Origin: Limonium bicolor
Taxonomy: Eukaryota > Streptophyta > Magnoliopsida > Caryophyllales > Plumbaginaceae
Direction: 5' to 3'
Assembly (NCBI GenBank): GCA_023374045.1
Contig: CM041777.1
Span: 477,439,594 to 477,503,593 of the forward strand
Length of the DNA stretch: 64,000 nt
Part shown: in pieces, positions 1-12,349 of the stretch
How positions within the stretch are numbered: position 1 is the first letter of the stretch
Layout: every line of letters starts with the position of its first letter
Made by a program: the position numbers and the translations under genes
The notes under the pieces: model-generated
The model's input: the letters and a program-made list of their open reading frames with translations, nothing else
Told to the model about the DNA's origin: nothing
Databases searched by the model: none

Positions 1-118
1 CGTTTGACCGGTATTGACAAACCTCGACCGGTATTGACTAACTTTAAACGTAGTTTAACTAGCTTTTACGGTAAATAGCAGATAGCGGGAAAGGGCAAGG
101 GTAAGTTCATGGGTTTGT
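1..118. other. window edge, upstream of the PMD gene
   Basis: Short AT-rich stretch with two copies of a 'gaccggtattgac' motif at 8-22 and 27-39. No gene is visible. It may be 5' flanking sequence of the PMD gene that follows. Confidence 0.3.
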
Positions 119-1838
119 TTGGTGGGGGTAGGGGTACACAGGGGCTCATCTGAGTGTGGTGAGAATTCATCGCAGGCCCCTAAGACCCCTGCTGACCTGG
201 CTGCTGCAGAGAAGAGGCGTACACAGTACGCCAATGCTTCGGCCAGGAGGCGTAGGGCCGACAACCATGTGCACGAGCTGGAGAGTAATAGGCGTGTGAG
301 GTTGGAGCGGGAGCAGCGACTAGAGCAGCAGATGATAATGACACCCTAGGTGGATGCCGACTCGGTGGTCGGCGATGGGACACTGGTCGTGCGCACCGAT
401 AGTCCTTCTTGGTTTGCACTCGCACAGAGCGGGATTGTTGACACATCATATCGGCAGCCGGATCTTGATGACGAGGACCCAGAGGAGTCAAGTTCTAAGG
501 ATGAGGGCAGACGTTTATCCCCTCGATAGGTCCCCTCCGGAGGATGTGGCGCAGATGCCAGTGCCAGAGGTTTGGTTTCTTGGCTGGACTCCTGTGCCCA
601 AAGGCCCCCAGATTATGAGTCTAATCATTAGCTTTGGTGGTCACGTCGCACTCGACGTGTGGTAGAGAGTGGTATGTTTCTTGTTTTCTAATTGATTTGA
701 TAAATTAGCTCGTTTAGGAAATGTCATATAGTTGTGACATTTTTATATATTTAACAGGAGAAGGGATGTCTTAGCTTCAAGTCAAAGGTGATTTGTAGAC
801 TCCGTCGATGCTGAGGCACGAGGAGTCTCGAGAGGTGGTTGACACGAGCGGACTTGGGCATCTGCCCGAGATAGCGCATGGTTGCTTTGACCTCGCGCTC
901 CTTTTTGTGTGTTCGTGTAGAGATGGCAGCCTGACACGAACTCATTTCACATGCCATTCGGAGAGATGACTATTACTTTCCATGACATCTACCACATCTT
1001 GGAGATCCCCATCACCGGCATGGCGATTTCCTACCTACTAGAGGAGGCCGGCGTCCGGGTCGGTGATAGGTCCCCACCGATGCACGCTCTTATCCCCCAC
1101 CGTACCCAGCTTTTTAGGGTGACATCGAAGCAGGATTTACTGGATTGTAAATTCTTGGACAAGAACTAGGTACCCTACAGAGCCCTCCGCGACACTTATG
1201 GGGGTGAGTACTATGACAGCTTCGCAGGAGACGAAGGCCTACTTGTGGTACTTGGATAACACTATCATGATCAACAAGGGCAACGATCGTGTCATGCCCT
1301 ACTTCTTCTGACCCCTTCACGATCCAGTAGGGTGGACTTTTACGCATGGGGAGCTGCAACGCTAGCATACCTGTACCAACAACTCGGCATCGCTTCCCAG
1401 GCGGACACACGTCAGATGGCTGTTTGTCTGACGTTGTTTTAGGTAAAAACTTCATAACAAGCGTGGTGTTTTTATTTTAAAGTAATTGTCTAGGGGTGTT
1501 ATTTAATGGTTACATATGATTACTGCAGTGCTGGATATACGAGTACTTCCCCATGTTCAGGCCAGAGCAGCTTGCGGATTGGGATGACATCTCCCACGCG
1601 GCGGCGAAGTGGCCTCATCACTTGTGGAATGTGATAAACGACAACAGGGTGCATTACGTTAGGGGGCGGCTACACACGATGTCCTCCGCTAGGGTACGAG
1701 TTAATTAGTAGTTGTAGTCGTAAGAAGTTGTTTTGTGTCGCATTGTCAAACGTAGCTCACAATTTAAATATCTTGATTGTTTTTTCCTTAAACGAAAAGT
1801 AGGTTGAGTGGTTGCCTTTCGGTTTTACTGGTACTGCC
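119..1838 (+). pseudogene. Plant mobile domain (PMD) gene, 5' part, degenerate
   Basis: PMD proteins (MAIN/MAIL1 relatives, also carried by MULE and Gypsy transposons) have a conserved helical domain. Here an N-terminal Arg/Glu-rich charged segment (119-349) is followed, with in-frame stops near 347, 528 and 617, by PMD hallmarks: SLIISFGGHVALDVW near 620-660, GLGHLPEIAHGCFDLALL near 852-905, FGEMTITFHDIYHILEIPI at about 957-1013, YAWGAATLAYLYQQLGIAS at 1341-1400 and CWIYEYFPMFRPE at 1532-1570. Old introns remain recognisable: 672-757, 1443-1528 and 1694-1803 start with GT and end with AG. The YAWGAATLAYLY part sits in a different frame from the segment before it, so there is at least one frameshift near 1310-1330. 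Coding resumes with VEWLPF at 1804 and is broken by an insertion near 1839. It cannot encode a full protein. Family assignment rests on the PMD motifs and is fairly secure. Confidence 0.75.
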
Positions 1839-2774
1839 TGTGGAGGGTGATTTTTCGGTATGAGGGGGGTCTATCTAAATATGGTTCTTGACTGAAAAGC
1901 CTAGATCCTAAAAATTGCCATTCTGTGGAGGGTGAAAACCCGTTATTCTGGCATCCCTCAAATACCTACTGAATCGTCCGTCTTTCCCATAAAGCATAAG
2001 GGGAATGCTAGTGAGCACTACACCCGCTCTCAATGGGCCCCACGCGAACTTATGCCTCTATAAGGTGGAATTGACTAGAGTCGCCACCTAGTTTGACCTA
2101 AAGAACTAGGAAGGGAGGAGAAGGGTTCTAAGAACCGTTAATTGACTCTGATGATTTGTTGCCTATGGATAGGACTTATCTGATCATACTAGAGATTCTG
2201 TTGTGGGTTCGCACTGGGTTACACCCCTTAGAAGTGGCAACGACCACGACTTCGGATTGGTGCCCGAGGAAACCTCGGTCTCCAATTGTCGGGATTGCCT
2301 TCTTTCAAAACCTTATTAAAGAGATTCAGTTAAAGCCAAAGGATAGGATTAGGATGTGAAGGGAGAAAGAGAGTGGATGAGGCGAACTTTTCTTCCAAGC
2401 TAGCGCCAAGAAGAGGAATCGCTTAAATCGGATGAATATAGAATGAAGGTTTGGGAACAGTTGGGTTGAGTGAATAGACAAGACTTGGAGTCTGATGGTT
2501 TGAAGTTTGTAGGAGCCGAAGAAGGGTTGAGAGTTTCGAAAGGTATGAAGAACCTTAGAGGGGGAAAAGGATTTTTTTTGTTTGGAATGGGGTCGCACCC
2601 TAGATGGGCTGCCTACGTACTCAACTCCCTGTGAGATCAGACCTTACGTAGTTCAGCGTTTTTTTTGTTTTTTTTTTGTTTTTTTAGAGATTTTGATGTT
2701 TGTGGAGTTTGAAGATATTTGAGGTGTTTGAGATTCAGAAGGGTTCGGAGTTTTGAGAGTTTCAGGTTTGGGAT

Positions 2775-2945
2775 GCTAGCCTGTGAGACGCTCGGGTCTG
2801 TGAGACGTTTGAAACCTTGAGATGTCGAAATCTGTGAGACGCTGGGTCTGTGAGACGCTCGGGTCTGTGAGACGTCAGTGTCTGTGAGACATTCGAATCA
2901 TTGGGATGACAAAGCTGTGAGACACTGGGTCTGTGAGACATTTAA
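2775..2945. repeat. minisatellite built on 'ctgtgagacg'
   Basis: Degenerate direct repeats in which 'ctgtgagacgctcgggt' and variants recur about eight times at irregular spacing. It lies inside the LTR-like insertion. Confidence 0.7.
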
Positions 2946-3059
2946 AGTGTAGGGGAATTTGGAATGGAATTGAAACTGAATTGAAATCGATGTTGAATTG
3001 GAGTTGAATGAATTTTGATTTGAATTGGAATTAAAATGAAATTGAGATTGAATTGGAGT

Positions 3060-3725
3060 TGAATTCAGGTTGGGGTTGGAGAACAGGTTAGGTCATGTTG
3101 GACCGAGTCGAAGTTGGGTGAAAGTCAAAGTTGGGTCGGTTAAGGTTGGACTGGGTCAAAGTCAAAGTTTGGATTGGTCAAAATTGGACCAAGTCAAAGT
3201 TCGGGTCGGTCATAATTGGACCGAGTCAAAGTTGGACCGGATTGGGCCTTGGTTAGGTTTGGACGGATTGGGCCTTCGTTGGGCTTTGGGTTGGGTCGAA
3301 TTAGGCCTTAGTTGGGCTTTTGGGTTGACTTGAGCCGAATTAGGCCTTAGTGGGCTTTGGAATGGGCCTCGAATTGGGCTTTGGAATGGGCCTCAAATTA
3401 GGTGTGAAATGGGCCTCGAATTGGGCTTTGGAATGGGCCTCAAATTGGGTTGTGAAATGGGCCTCGAATTGGGCTTTAGAATGGGCCTCAAATTGGACTT
3501 TAGAATGGGCCTGGGCTCGAAATGGGCTTTTTGATGTAGGCTGAATTGGGCCCAGTTTAGGCTGAAATGGGGTTTGAGCTTGATGGGCTTTTAGGTCTGA
3601 TTTGGGCCTGATGAGTTTTTGGGCCAAGGTGGACTGGTGGGCCAAGTTGGGTTTGACTTGATTTTTGGGTTTTGATTTAGGCCTTGAATTAGGCTTTGAA
3701 ATGGGATCGGAATAGGCCTCGAATT
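3060..3725. repeat. G-rich degenerate tandem repeats (GGTCAAAGT / GGGCTTTGGAATGGGCCTC)
   Basis: Two adjoining arrays. From 3060 to 3260 the unit is around 'gggtcggtcaaagttgga'. From 3340 to 3540 it is a roughly 36 bp unit containing 'gggctttggaatgggcctc'. The open frames here encode only low-complexity repeats and are not taken as genes. Confidence 0.7.
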
Positions 3726-6700
3726 AGGCTTTGTTTAGCATTTGAAGTGATTGATGTTTAGATTTTGAAATTGACTGATTTTTGAAATGAATTCGATGAT
3801 TTTTTTTTAGAATTGGAATGTTGATTGTGCATTTTATTCTGGGATGATTTGAAGAGTTTTGAGGAAAACGGGTATTCTCACATGGACCGTGTCTAGGACC
3901 CGTATGCATTGAGGATACCCCAAACCTAAGGCTTTTCTACAAAGGGGTGACCTATGGCATAACTAGAGCTTCCTAGGTATTGGGCCTCTATAATGGACTA
4001 GGTCTAACAATTACTAAGCTAATCTATACAACATATATAACGTAGATATATAATATAATACAAAACTGAAGATAAGCATATAAACACGAAATTATAATCT
4101 CGAAGTTCCTTTTTGATTTCTTATTCTTTACAAGTTCATGTGGACCTAGGTATTGATCGAAGACAAGCGTCTATATTTAAATTCAAAGCTGCCTAAGCAT
4201 GCTGTATTAAGAGGTTGGAGATTGCAAATTAACAAAGAAAGAAAACTAACAAAACTATTCCACTACTCAAATACAACAACCGATTGAATTTGACACTTTT
4301 CGGCCTCTTATTCAAAGCTATCCTCGGTATTAACTTCCGATTCAGTCCCCTTCTTTTTCTTTGAGCTCCACAAGTAGATACAACCGAGTCAAAACACATA
4401 CCAAGGAGAATGGAGGATTACAAATCGGTCGTCGTCTACCTTATTGAACTTAAAGGTTTCAAAAACAAACATACCAATTGAAATCTAAGCAAGCAAATAA
4501 CAGAATAATTAGAGCGACTATACAATTAGCCGCGGATCTTCCACGCATACCAGAACAACGATGAAGCAGCAGTTAAAAAAAAACAAACAACAAGAGCAGA
4601 AGAGAAAAAACGAGGTTAGAGTGGGGGTACGGCGACAAAGCGAGGGGAACTTCGTCGACAGAACGCGGAGAGCTCTTCCTACTGTAGCTTGCGGTCACCG
4701 ATTTCCAATTGTAGAAGGCCACCACACGGTTTAATTTGGTGCCGCTTCAATAAACTCGTAGACGCACAAAGTGTTGGTGGACGGAGTGACGCTTTTTCTC
4801 TGTCGATGTAAAGAGACGTGGAGGAGCTTGTGCGTTCCTTGTTTGCGTGAGAAGGGCATGGATGATGGCGCTGAGTCTCCAAGTTTTGTTCTGGGAGAAG
4901 AGACAAAGAACATGGCGCAGAGCCAGTAAGTTCTTGTTCGCCGTAGATTGAAAAAGACCGTTGAGCAGGATGACAAAGAGGGCATAGTGCCGTGGACTTG
5001 TTCGCACATCGGAAGTGAAGAGAATGTAAATAGGTGCAGAGCTCATGTTCCGGTGGTGAAGAGAATGGGGAGGTGGAGAGCTTCGGCTTGTAGAGACACG
5101 AACAAGTGGAGAAGGTGTGTTCCTGCTTTTGCTGCATGAGAAATCCATGGGGGGATGAGATGGACTGCGTTTTCGTCTTCCGTTTGAGGCTTAGAACAAA
5201 CGACCGAAGAGAAGAGGAGATGAACACCCAACAGAACGAGGTATTTTGAGGCTTATTTTTTTAGCTTTCAAAGATCGATGGAAAAAAAAAAGATGGAGAA
5301 TTGAAAGAAGAGAACAAGTGAGGGAGGGGAGACGATTGTTGTGACACGCGTGAACAAAACATCGGCCACTGTCTTCATGATGGAAAACCACAAGAATTGC
5401 GGTTTAAAAGGGATAGGGATCAGTGTCTCAAACAGGAATATGCAGGTGTTTTATGTACCGATTATATAAGCAATGGGTGGGATTTTTTTTAGGGTAATGA
5501 TCTCTTGAAATCGATGAAGAAAAGAGGGGGTGGTCGGTTGCACCATGGTCGAATAGCGGATGATGTCCACTCGCACAAGAGACCTGAAACTGGGTTTGGC
5601 GGTAATAGGTCTCGGAAGAGGCATGATACGCCCAGATATCTGGGTGCGATCACCAGGAGATAAGAGGTGGTTGAATGGGCTGATGTTCCTCGTTTGCCCG
5701 TTCCTTTGAAATTACCGATAATGAGAATGAAGAAGGGTGGTAACGGTGCTCCAACGAGGAGGACGGTTTCAATTTCTCGGCATGAGCATTTTTCTTTTGG
5801 GTTCTTCAGATTCGAAGGAAGCTATGATGTGCGAAGAAATGAACGTGGTATAGGTGAATCGGTCGAGGTTTCAGATGAGGTGGTGAAGGAGAAGATTAAG
5901 GGCGTGTGGAAGAATAGAGGGTGAGGTTTGCAGTTAGAATCTTAGGGTTATTCAATTTTGGGAGATTGAATACCATGGAAGCCGATGAAGATGAGAATAA
6001 TCGAGGAAGAAAAAATAGAGGGAATCGGATAGAAGGTGTCGGCTACGTGAAGAGAATAAGACGGGGATCCCATAGAATGTCCGACGAATCAGGGTTTTGG
6101 GATTGGTTCTTTTATAAGAGAACTGTGAGGGTAAAAGGAGTGACATCTATTTAGCGATGGGGTAGGGTTATTCCAGTTTCCAGTTCGGGCTGGTGTGTGA
6201 ATGGGGTAGGGTTTATTCCGGTTCCAGTTCTGGGCTGGTGTGGTGGAAGGGTGATGGGTCTAGACCTGTCTCTCTTTGTTGCCTATATAGTCCAACTGAA
6301 ACGTGGGGTAATTGAATAGGAGCTTGAAGAAGTTCTCAAAAATGGTAATGGTTGTAATAGAAATGTAGAGCAAGATACGAGGTTTTGAAATGAGAATGAA
6401 TTGTTTTTTTTAAAAGCCATGAAATAATGGGGTGAGGATAAACAAACAAAATCGAAATATTAATAACGAAAATAAAGTACCGATACTAGTAATAATATAT
6501 ACATAAAATAATGGAATAGTACTAATAAAATGGTGATAAAAATACAAGTGAATACAATGAAAATGGTAATTGAATTGGATATGTACGAATATCGATAATA
6601 AGATTCAAAAGGAAGTAACAAAGTAAATGAGAGAGAGTTTAATCGAATTAGCGACAAAATGAAATATGCTAGTATGGAATATAATAGAAAAATGTACATA

Positions 6701-7086
6701 AACTGATGAAAATGATTCTAAAAATAATTATGAAAAGACAAAATAAAATAAAAAAGTACTAATATAGAAAATCCAAGTCAAAGTATCAATGGAATGAGAC
6801 ATAAACCAAACAAGTAAGTAACAAAAATAAAAACGAATAGGCGAATAAATTAGCGAATAAACAAAACCGATTATCACGAGATAAAACTGCAAATGAAACG
6901 GTTAAAAAGTAAATAACAAAGAAGGACGTATCTGAAAATGAATGCTTTGAAAATTGATTTTAGAATTTGTCATAAAATGACAGTTTCATTTGGTAGTACA
7001 TGAATAAGTTTCGAAAGAAAGACGACGACCCTCTTGTTTTTTTACTTGTCTGAAGTTTGATTTTGGGGTGAGAATTTTGGTGTCAC

Positions 7087-7742
7087 ATACCGTTTTGGAG
7101 GGGCGCTTATAGTGGTACGACACCTGTAGTAATTGGACATAGTCGAGCCGTATATGCCCAACCGGTGTCTGAGACAATTTGGATACGTCCAGACCATCCC
7201 TCCTAAGCCTATCAGACCGACCACCCACTACCGCCCCTGACACAGCAAGAACTACTGGGCTTCATATGACTATGATACATTCGTGTGGAACAACACGAGT
7301 GGGCCCACCAGGTGGCGGTTTCCTTTGACGCGTTCATGCATGCCATGGGAGGTGTACTGGGGCTACATTCACTGGTTCCAACCTCATTCCCGCCCTCAGG
7401 TACGTCCCCTTGGTGCGGATGGTGGCCCTAGTGCAGGACGGAGGATCAGCTCCAGGTATTTACTTTTTTATTGAATTGTGTTGTTTCAATCAATTCAATT
7501 ACTAACGTGCAATTGCTACTTTACTGCAGTATTGGGATGAAATGGCTCTGAAGATCTTGAGCCTGGGGCCGGAGAACAACTAGAGCTGGCCTGACGGTGT
7601 GGCCCCCTGGATTACTGATAGGTAGGAGGAGTGCTTCGACTTGGCCATGCTTCATGTCAGTAGCACCCCGACACCGCCTACCCGTCATAGAAATGAGAAC
7701 CAGGCTCGTACTGGCATGAAGTGGTATGTTACGGGCCATAGC
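7087..7742 (+). pseudogene. PMD gene, central exons after the first insertion
   Basis: Coding similarity resumes as YRFGGALIVVRHL (7088-7126) and continues with LDIVEPYMPNRCLRQFGY followed by VQTIPP (7135-7206), matching the PMD stretch usually written VEWHLPDRVLRQFG. Further on a frame reads VYWGYIHWFQPHSRPQV (7351-7401), the PMD tryptophan/proline block. An intron at 7456-7529 still has GT and AG ends, and the exon after it starts YWDEMALKILSLGPENN. Several stops and frame changes interrupt it. The sequence is broken at 7742 by a solo LTR and continues at 11577. Confidence 0.65.
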
Positions 7743-10700
7743 TGTAACACCCCAACCGTTAATCCCATGCTTACCGTCTAATCATCCTGTTAATCCTACG
7801 AGTTCGCAGCGGAAATATTACTACTTACTACGGCGGGTGGTACAACGCCGCTAACCGCCCATACGGCTAGCTAGGCTTACCTTACTTACAGTCACGGTCT
7901 GATGCACATAGTGTACCGAACTACTAAATTACTTACCAAAATATCATATGCCAAATACTTACATCCTGGATCACCGAGTATTTAAGTGTATTCAATTACA
8001 TCCTTTCTAAGTTCCAAAAGAGTGAGTTTCTACCAGCTACTCATCTATACCAATTCCCATTCCATCAAAATCCAAAAAGGTGTACCCCATGGTACACCGG
8101 CTAATCAAAAGGCTCTAGCCGTGTACTACTTAGTACACCATCATAATTCAGTGTTTACATCCAAAAAGAAGATAAAGAAATAAAATTAAGTCTTCACGTC
8201 TTCGTCATTCTCGAGTACCTGCGTGTAGTAAAAATGGTACCCCAAGGGGCTCAGCAAACGCTGCGTATAAACTCCGCATATACCGCGTGCTAGCTAGGGC
8301 ACGCCGACTATTTGACGTCCACTAAACATCCGATTCATTAATTTCATACATACATGCTTTACATCCATCATACAATCATGCTCAATACATCACATTCCAA
8401 AGCAACAATACAATAACACGCATCTTACTTACCTTCACAAGGTTAGCCAAATTATGCATCCGGTTAATCGGAATGCTTTTACTCTTTCTCGTTACTTACT
8501 TTTTCTTACTTACACTTACTTACTTTCATTTACTTTACTTACTCATTCTTACTTACTTACTCATACTCAAGTTAAGTCGTCGGGACCTCCGGCCCTGGGG
8601 ACTACGCCATCCCACCTTCGGGATTTACTTGACTCACCAATCCGGGATGCTACCAACTTAAGGGATTTGGGCCGGACCAGTTTAAGAGTCAGGAATTGGA
8701 GCCAACCTCTCGTGACTCCGCATCCTCACGCGTGGCCGAAACTATATCGGACTTCTACTCATTCCAATTTAGTTACCAATTTAAGTTAGGATGGTTAGCT
8801 TGTTAGGAATAAGTTAGAAGTCCAAACACATCACAATCGGTCACAATACAATACATCATACATACACACATTCATATTCATCCAAACATTTCAGAATTAT
8901 ACAAACTAAATTTGAAGACGATATACAAACCATATACAACACTACATATTCACAAGTAAACATGATAACTCCGATTCGTGCATTTATCTTATTGGTGATC
9001 AATTAGCACACAACACACAAATCAGAGTAACCAAGATAGCATACGGGGCATGAGGAATTCATACCGTTCCCCGTTGTACGTGTTTCCAAACGTCCTTACG
9101 GTGTCACAAATCAAATCCTATGATATACATACAATTGATGATTAATCTAACTATTATTAATCTTAACTCAACTACTTTTGTGTTTACTAATCCATATTCA
9201 CTAAGTCTTTACATTCCTTACACTTATATTTCATTTTACTTACTTTCCATTACTTGTCCATGGTTTACATACATATATATATACATGTGTATAGGTGGGT
9301 ATATATATATATACTAGTTATAAGCTTACTATTTTTTTTTGTAAGTATTGGGCCGTCCGACCCACCGTCCGACCCAAGCCCTGGGTCGGACCATTCCAGT
9401 AGAGTTCGTCCTCTGAAATTCACCCTGTCCGACCCAGCACTATTCCGTCCGACCCATACCCTCTGGGTCGGACCATTCCAGAAGGTTTCAGTTCCGTCGT
9501 CCAAGCTCTGTCCGACCCACGTCCAACTCACCTTCTGGGTCGGACGGAGTCAGAAACTTCGACGACGGAAAATTTTGCCTGTCCGACCCACGTCCGACTC
9601 ACGGCCCTGGGTCGGACCATTCCAGAAAGATTTGTTGTCGTTGCTTAAGCCCCGTCCGACCCACGTCCGACTCACCGTCTGGGTCGGACGAAGTCAGAAC
9701 CTTGCTACAGATTTTATTTTTCTTTCCCAATTTCACCCATTGTTTCCCCAATCTTCCTACATACATCCTAACATGTTTTTGTACAATTTAAACACTCTAA
9801 ATCATGCTAATTCATTCCCTAAATCATTACACAATTCTATACTAACTTATACACACAATTTCTAAGTTCTCATTCAACACTCACATTGTTTTCCTCCTTA
9901 ATGTACTTTGCTACAGATTTTTTTTGCTCTATCACTCCCCATCAATGGCTCCCTCTTCTAATGTCATTTCTAGCACCCCTAATGCATTATAACTACATTA
10001 ACTATCTCTCTCAACCACCCTCTATCTATCTCAAACAAAATCTGTTACACACTCACATTAGTCACCTAGTTTCTAGTTCACTAAGTGTTCTATTCCTAGG
10101 TAAATTTTGCCATGGTCTCCCCTATATTTTTACACTCTCACCACATATTCCAGTTCACAATTCAACACTTATTTCACTGTTTCAATAGACATCAATATAC
10201 AAGCCTTCATACAAAATTCCCAAATTCTATACACTTCTTAAAATTCCTGCACACTACTTCTCATTCCCAATCTGTTTTGACAAGTTTTAAAATGTCTTTT
10301 AAGGTTTCAAAACATTTGTCTTCTTTTACACATTACACTATCAGTACCTTACCATTTCCATTACTCATTTCAACTTCTAAAAATCTGTTACATACATGTA
10401 TATACCAAGCTACACAAAAGAGCATTCTTACCTTGTTTCTCCTTCTAGTTTTCTTTCTTCCTCTTGTTCCTTCCTTCTTTCTCTACCGGTTATGGTTTCT
10501 CAACAATCTAACATTATAACCCATTCATAAATACACCATTTTAATATTAACACTAACCCTAACATTACTTAAGCTTTTAATGTGGGTTTTAGGGTTTAGA
10601 AAATCCATTACCTTCCAAGGGTGCAAGTGCTGTTTGGGATAGCTCAAGAACAAGACTTCTCACACTCCAACAATGCCAAAAATCGGCTAGAATACAAGGG

Positions 10701-11576
10701 AGCAAGCAAGAGTTTAGCTAGATTTTCGTTTTGCCTTTGAGGCTAGAAAAAGATGGGGTTTTTAAGGATATTTTTACCTCAATAGAACAAGGAGAAGGAG
10801 GGCCTTCTAATGGTGGTCTTGAAGCTCCAAATGGGGCATACCCATAAAAACGAAAATGTTCCTTTTCGATTTTTGGAAAGATGGAAGTGTAGCTCTTGAT
10901 GAGAGGATTCCAATGGTGGTATTTTTATAATTTTTGGAAGAGATTTGAGGGAGTTACAAGAGGAGAGAAGTGGAGTTTTGTGGGTTTGCTTCAAAACACC
11001 ATGGAAATCGCATGGGGAAGAAGAGAGGAGAAAAGAGAGAGTGAGGGGGATGGGTTCACGTGAGAGAGGGAGTGAAATGGAGGAGAGAGAGAATAAAGGT
11101 GAGTGGGGGTTGTTTATTATTTTTGTTTGTTTGTAAATAAGAGAGTGAGTGTGTGAGAGAGTGTGAGAGAGGGGGAGCCCATCGATTAGTACAGCCCACA
11201 CACACACAATTTTCACTTTTATTTTAAAAGTGGACACATAAGTTTGTGTTATTTATATTTCTACCCCACAACTTCCCGTTTTTGACAGTTTTTACTAATC
11301 TCTCGTTTTATTGATTCTATTGGTCCTAAAGCTTCACTAATATTTATTAATGATTATTTAGTTGACCAAAATTGTTACGAGTCTATTTGACCCGCTTAAA
11401 GACACGTTTTCCCGGTTACCTTGAAAAATGCGCTTTAAGGTTCGTTAGTGATTTTAATCCGTTTTAAGGATCCGTTTTCTTTGGGATTTGTTCCCTCATG
11501 ATTATTTATACTTAATTAAGCCTCTAAATTACTTATTAGCCTAATTAATCACTATTTTTAATTATGGGGTATTTCA
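7743..11576. mobile_element. Solo LTR A (3.8 kb), TSD ATAGC
   Basis: Starts TGTAACACCCC at 7743 and ends GGGGTATTTCA at 11576. The perfect 5 bp duplication ATAGC is present on both sides (7738-7742 and 11577-11581). The start sequence does not recur near the end, so this is a single LTR rather than a whole retrotransposon, presumably left by LTR-LTR recombination. Its ends match those of three other elements here (16358-21583, 23831-27485, 46930-50874). It is non-coding. Notable parts are an array of GTCCGACCCA hairpins at 9352-9697, a polypyrimidine-rich half at 9720-10560, and GA/GT microsatellites near 11140-11175. Family is probably a long-LTR Ty3/gypsy group, but no internal region is present to prove it. 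Confidence 0.85.
9352..9697. repeat. five tandem hairpins (gtccgaccca ... tgggtcggac) in solo LTR A
   Basis: Five consecutive units, each with 'gtccgaccca' on the left and 'ctgggtcggac' on the right, separated by non-conserved 40-60 bp spacers ending in 'ttccag' or 'agtcag'. Each unit can fold into a stem. A comparable array of different sequence sits in solo LTR D at 48340-48600. Confidence 0.8.
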
Positions 11577-11725
11577 ATAGCACTAAAGGGCTTAGGCCTA
11601 GATGGGAGGGTGTACACCGTAAGCACATGGATGTTAAGTGACGTCGTGGGGATGATGGGGGATGTGGTGATGGGGGGTCGTGGGTATGGTGGGGGTGGGT
11701 ATAGGTATAAGACTATTTAGTTTAA
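11577..11725 (+). pseudogene. PMD gene, glycine-rich C-terminus
   Basis: After removing solo LTR A the PMD reading continues as KGLRPRWEGVHRKHMDVK and then RRGDDGG-type Gly/Arg-rich sequence, ending near 11722-11725 in YRYKTI plus a stop in another frame. An Arg/Gly-rich tail is usual for transposon-borne PMD proteins. It has at least one frame change. Confidence 0.5.
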
Positions 11726-12349
11726 TTGTTGTGTGAACTTTTTTTGGTTTGTTGTTAAACATTTTTTTCTTGTATGGATGATTAAACTTTGTTGTTAGTG
11801 TATGTATAATATTTGTTTATTTGTTTTCAAATAATTCAATTATGTTCCTGTCATTAGGATGTCAATTCCTGTTTAAATTCATGTGAACATTACGCCACAG
11901 TTACACAGTAAGGGGGACGGTTCCAATGAGGTCCGGGTTGGGCACTGATCGATGCAGACATTCAATATCCAAGAAGCGTTAACCATCTTACATCATCATT
12001 AAATTGCGTTGTGCGATCACATTTTGATACCTTCAGCTGCACGTCTATTCGATCGTCTACCTTAGGATGGACCAAGATGTATACAACTACTCGGTTTCCA
12101 ACATACTAACCGATGCAGATGTACACCTAATGATCCAGAACTATTTAGACCTTGAAGAAATCATGGAAAGAATTAAGATTCTCGTCAAGTACGAGGATGA
12201 GTCAGCCTTCGAAGACCCCACTATGATACAAGGTAGAGCTGAGGCTGACTGTAGAGCAAACATTTCATGCTTCAGGGCAGAGGCGATGAGAGGACGTCCC
12301 TAAATTTGATTCTACAACTACTTAATTATTCTATAAATTTGAAAACAAC
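11726..12349. other. 3' flank of the PMD gene with an unassigned 78-codon frame
   Basis: AT-rich for about 150 bp, then more balanced composition. A frame at 12067-12303 (+) encodes an acidic 78-residue peptide starting MDQDVYNYSV with a Leu/Ile/Glu-rich helix (LDLEEIMERIKILVKYEDES). I recognise no domain. Its higher complexity suggests former coding sequence, but expression is not supported. Confidence 0.3.

Larger units (their letters stand above)
1839..7086. mobile_element. LTR-like insertion splitting the PMD gene (probable long solo LTR)
   Basis: The PMD frame stops near 1838 and resumes at about 7087, so about 5.25 kb was inserted. The insert starts TGTGGAGGGTG and ends GGTGTCACA, compatible with TG...CA LTR ends. 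It carries 'agagtcgccacc' at 2075-2086, a motif I associate with long Tat/Ogre-type plant LTRs. It contains no coding domain, only minisatellites (2775-2945, 3060-3720) and AT-rich DNA. No clean 5 bp duplication could be read: flanking bases are CTGCC on the left and TACCG on the right. The exact ends are therefore uncertain and the LTR call is an inference. Short reading frames inside (for example 4679-5227, 5667-5924) show no recognisable domains. Confidence 0.45.

Noticed and set aside
3340..3645. Open frames encoding repeated FEAHSKAQ-type peptide
   Set aside because: Product of the underlying minisatellite; low complexity in both strands.
4679..5227. 182-codon minus-strand frame and overlapping frames
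   Set aside because: Three frames are open over the same bases, which suggests composition rather than coding; no domain recognised.
9254..9865. 203-codon open frame
   Set aside because: Spans TA microsatellite and the LTR hairpin array; no domain, inside a solo LTR.
10112..11237. 135- and 152-codon frames
   Set aside because: Pyrimidine-rich or purine-rich LTR sequence; Ser/Leu/His-rich products with no family.
7743..11576. Complete LTR retrotransposon
   Set aside because: No repeated terminal block inside, no primer binding site or polypurine tract and no coding domain; one LTR only.
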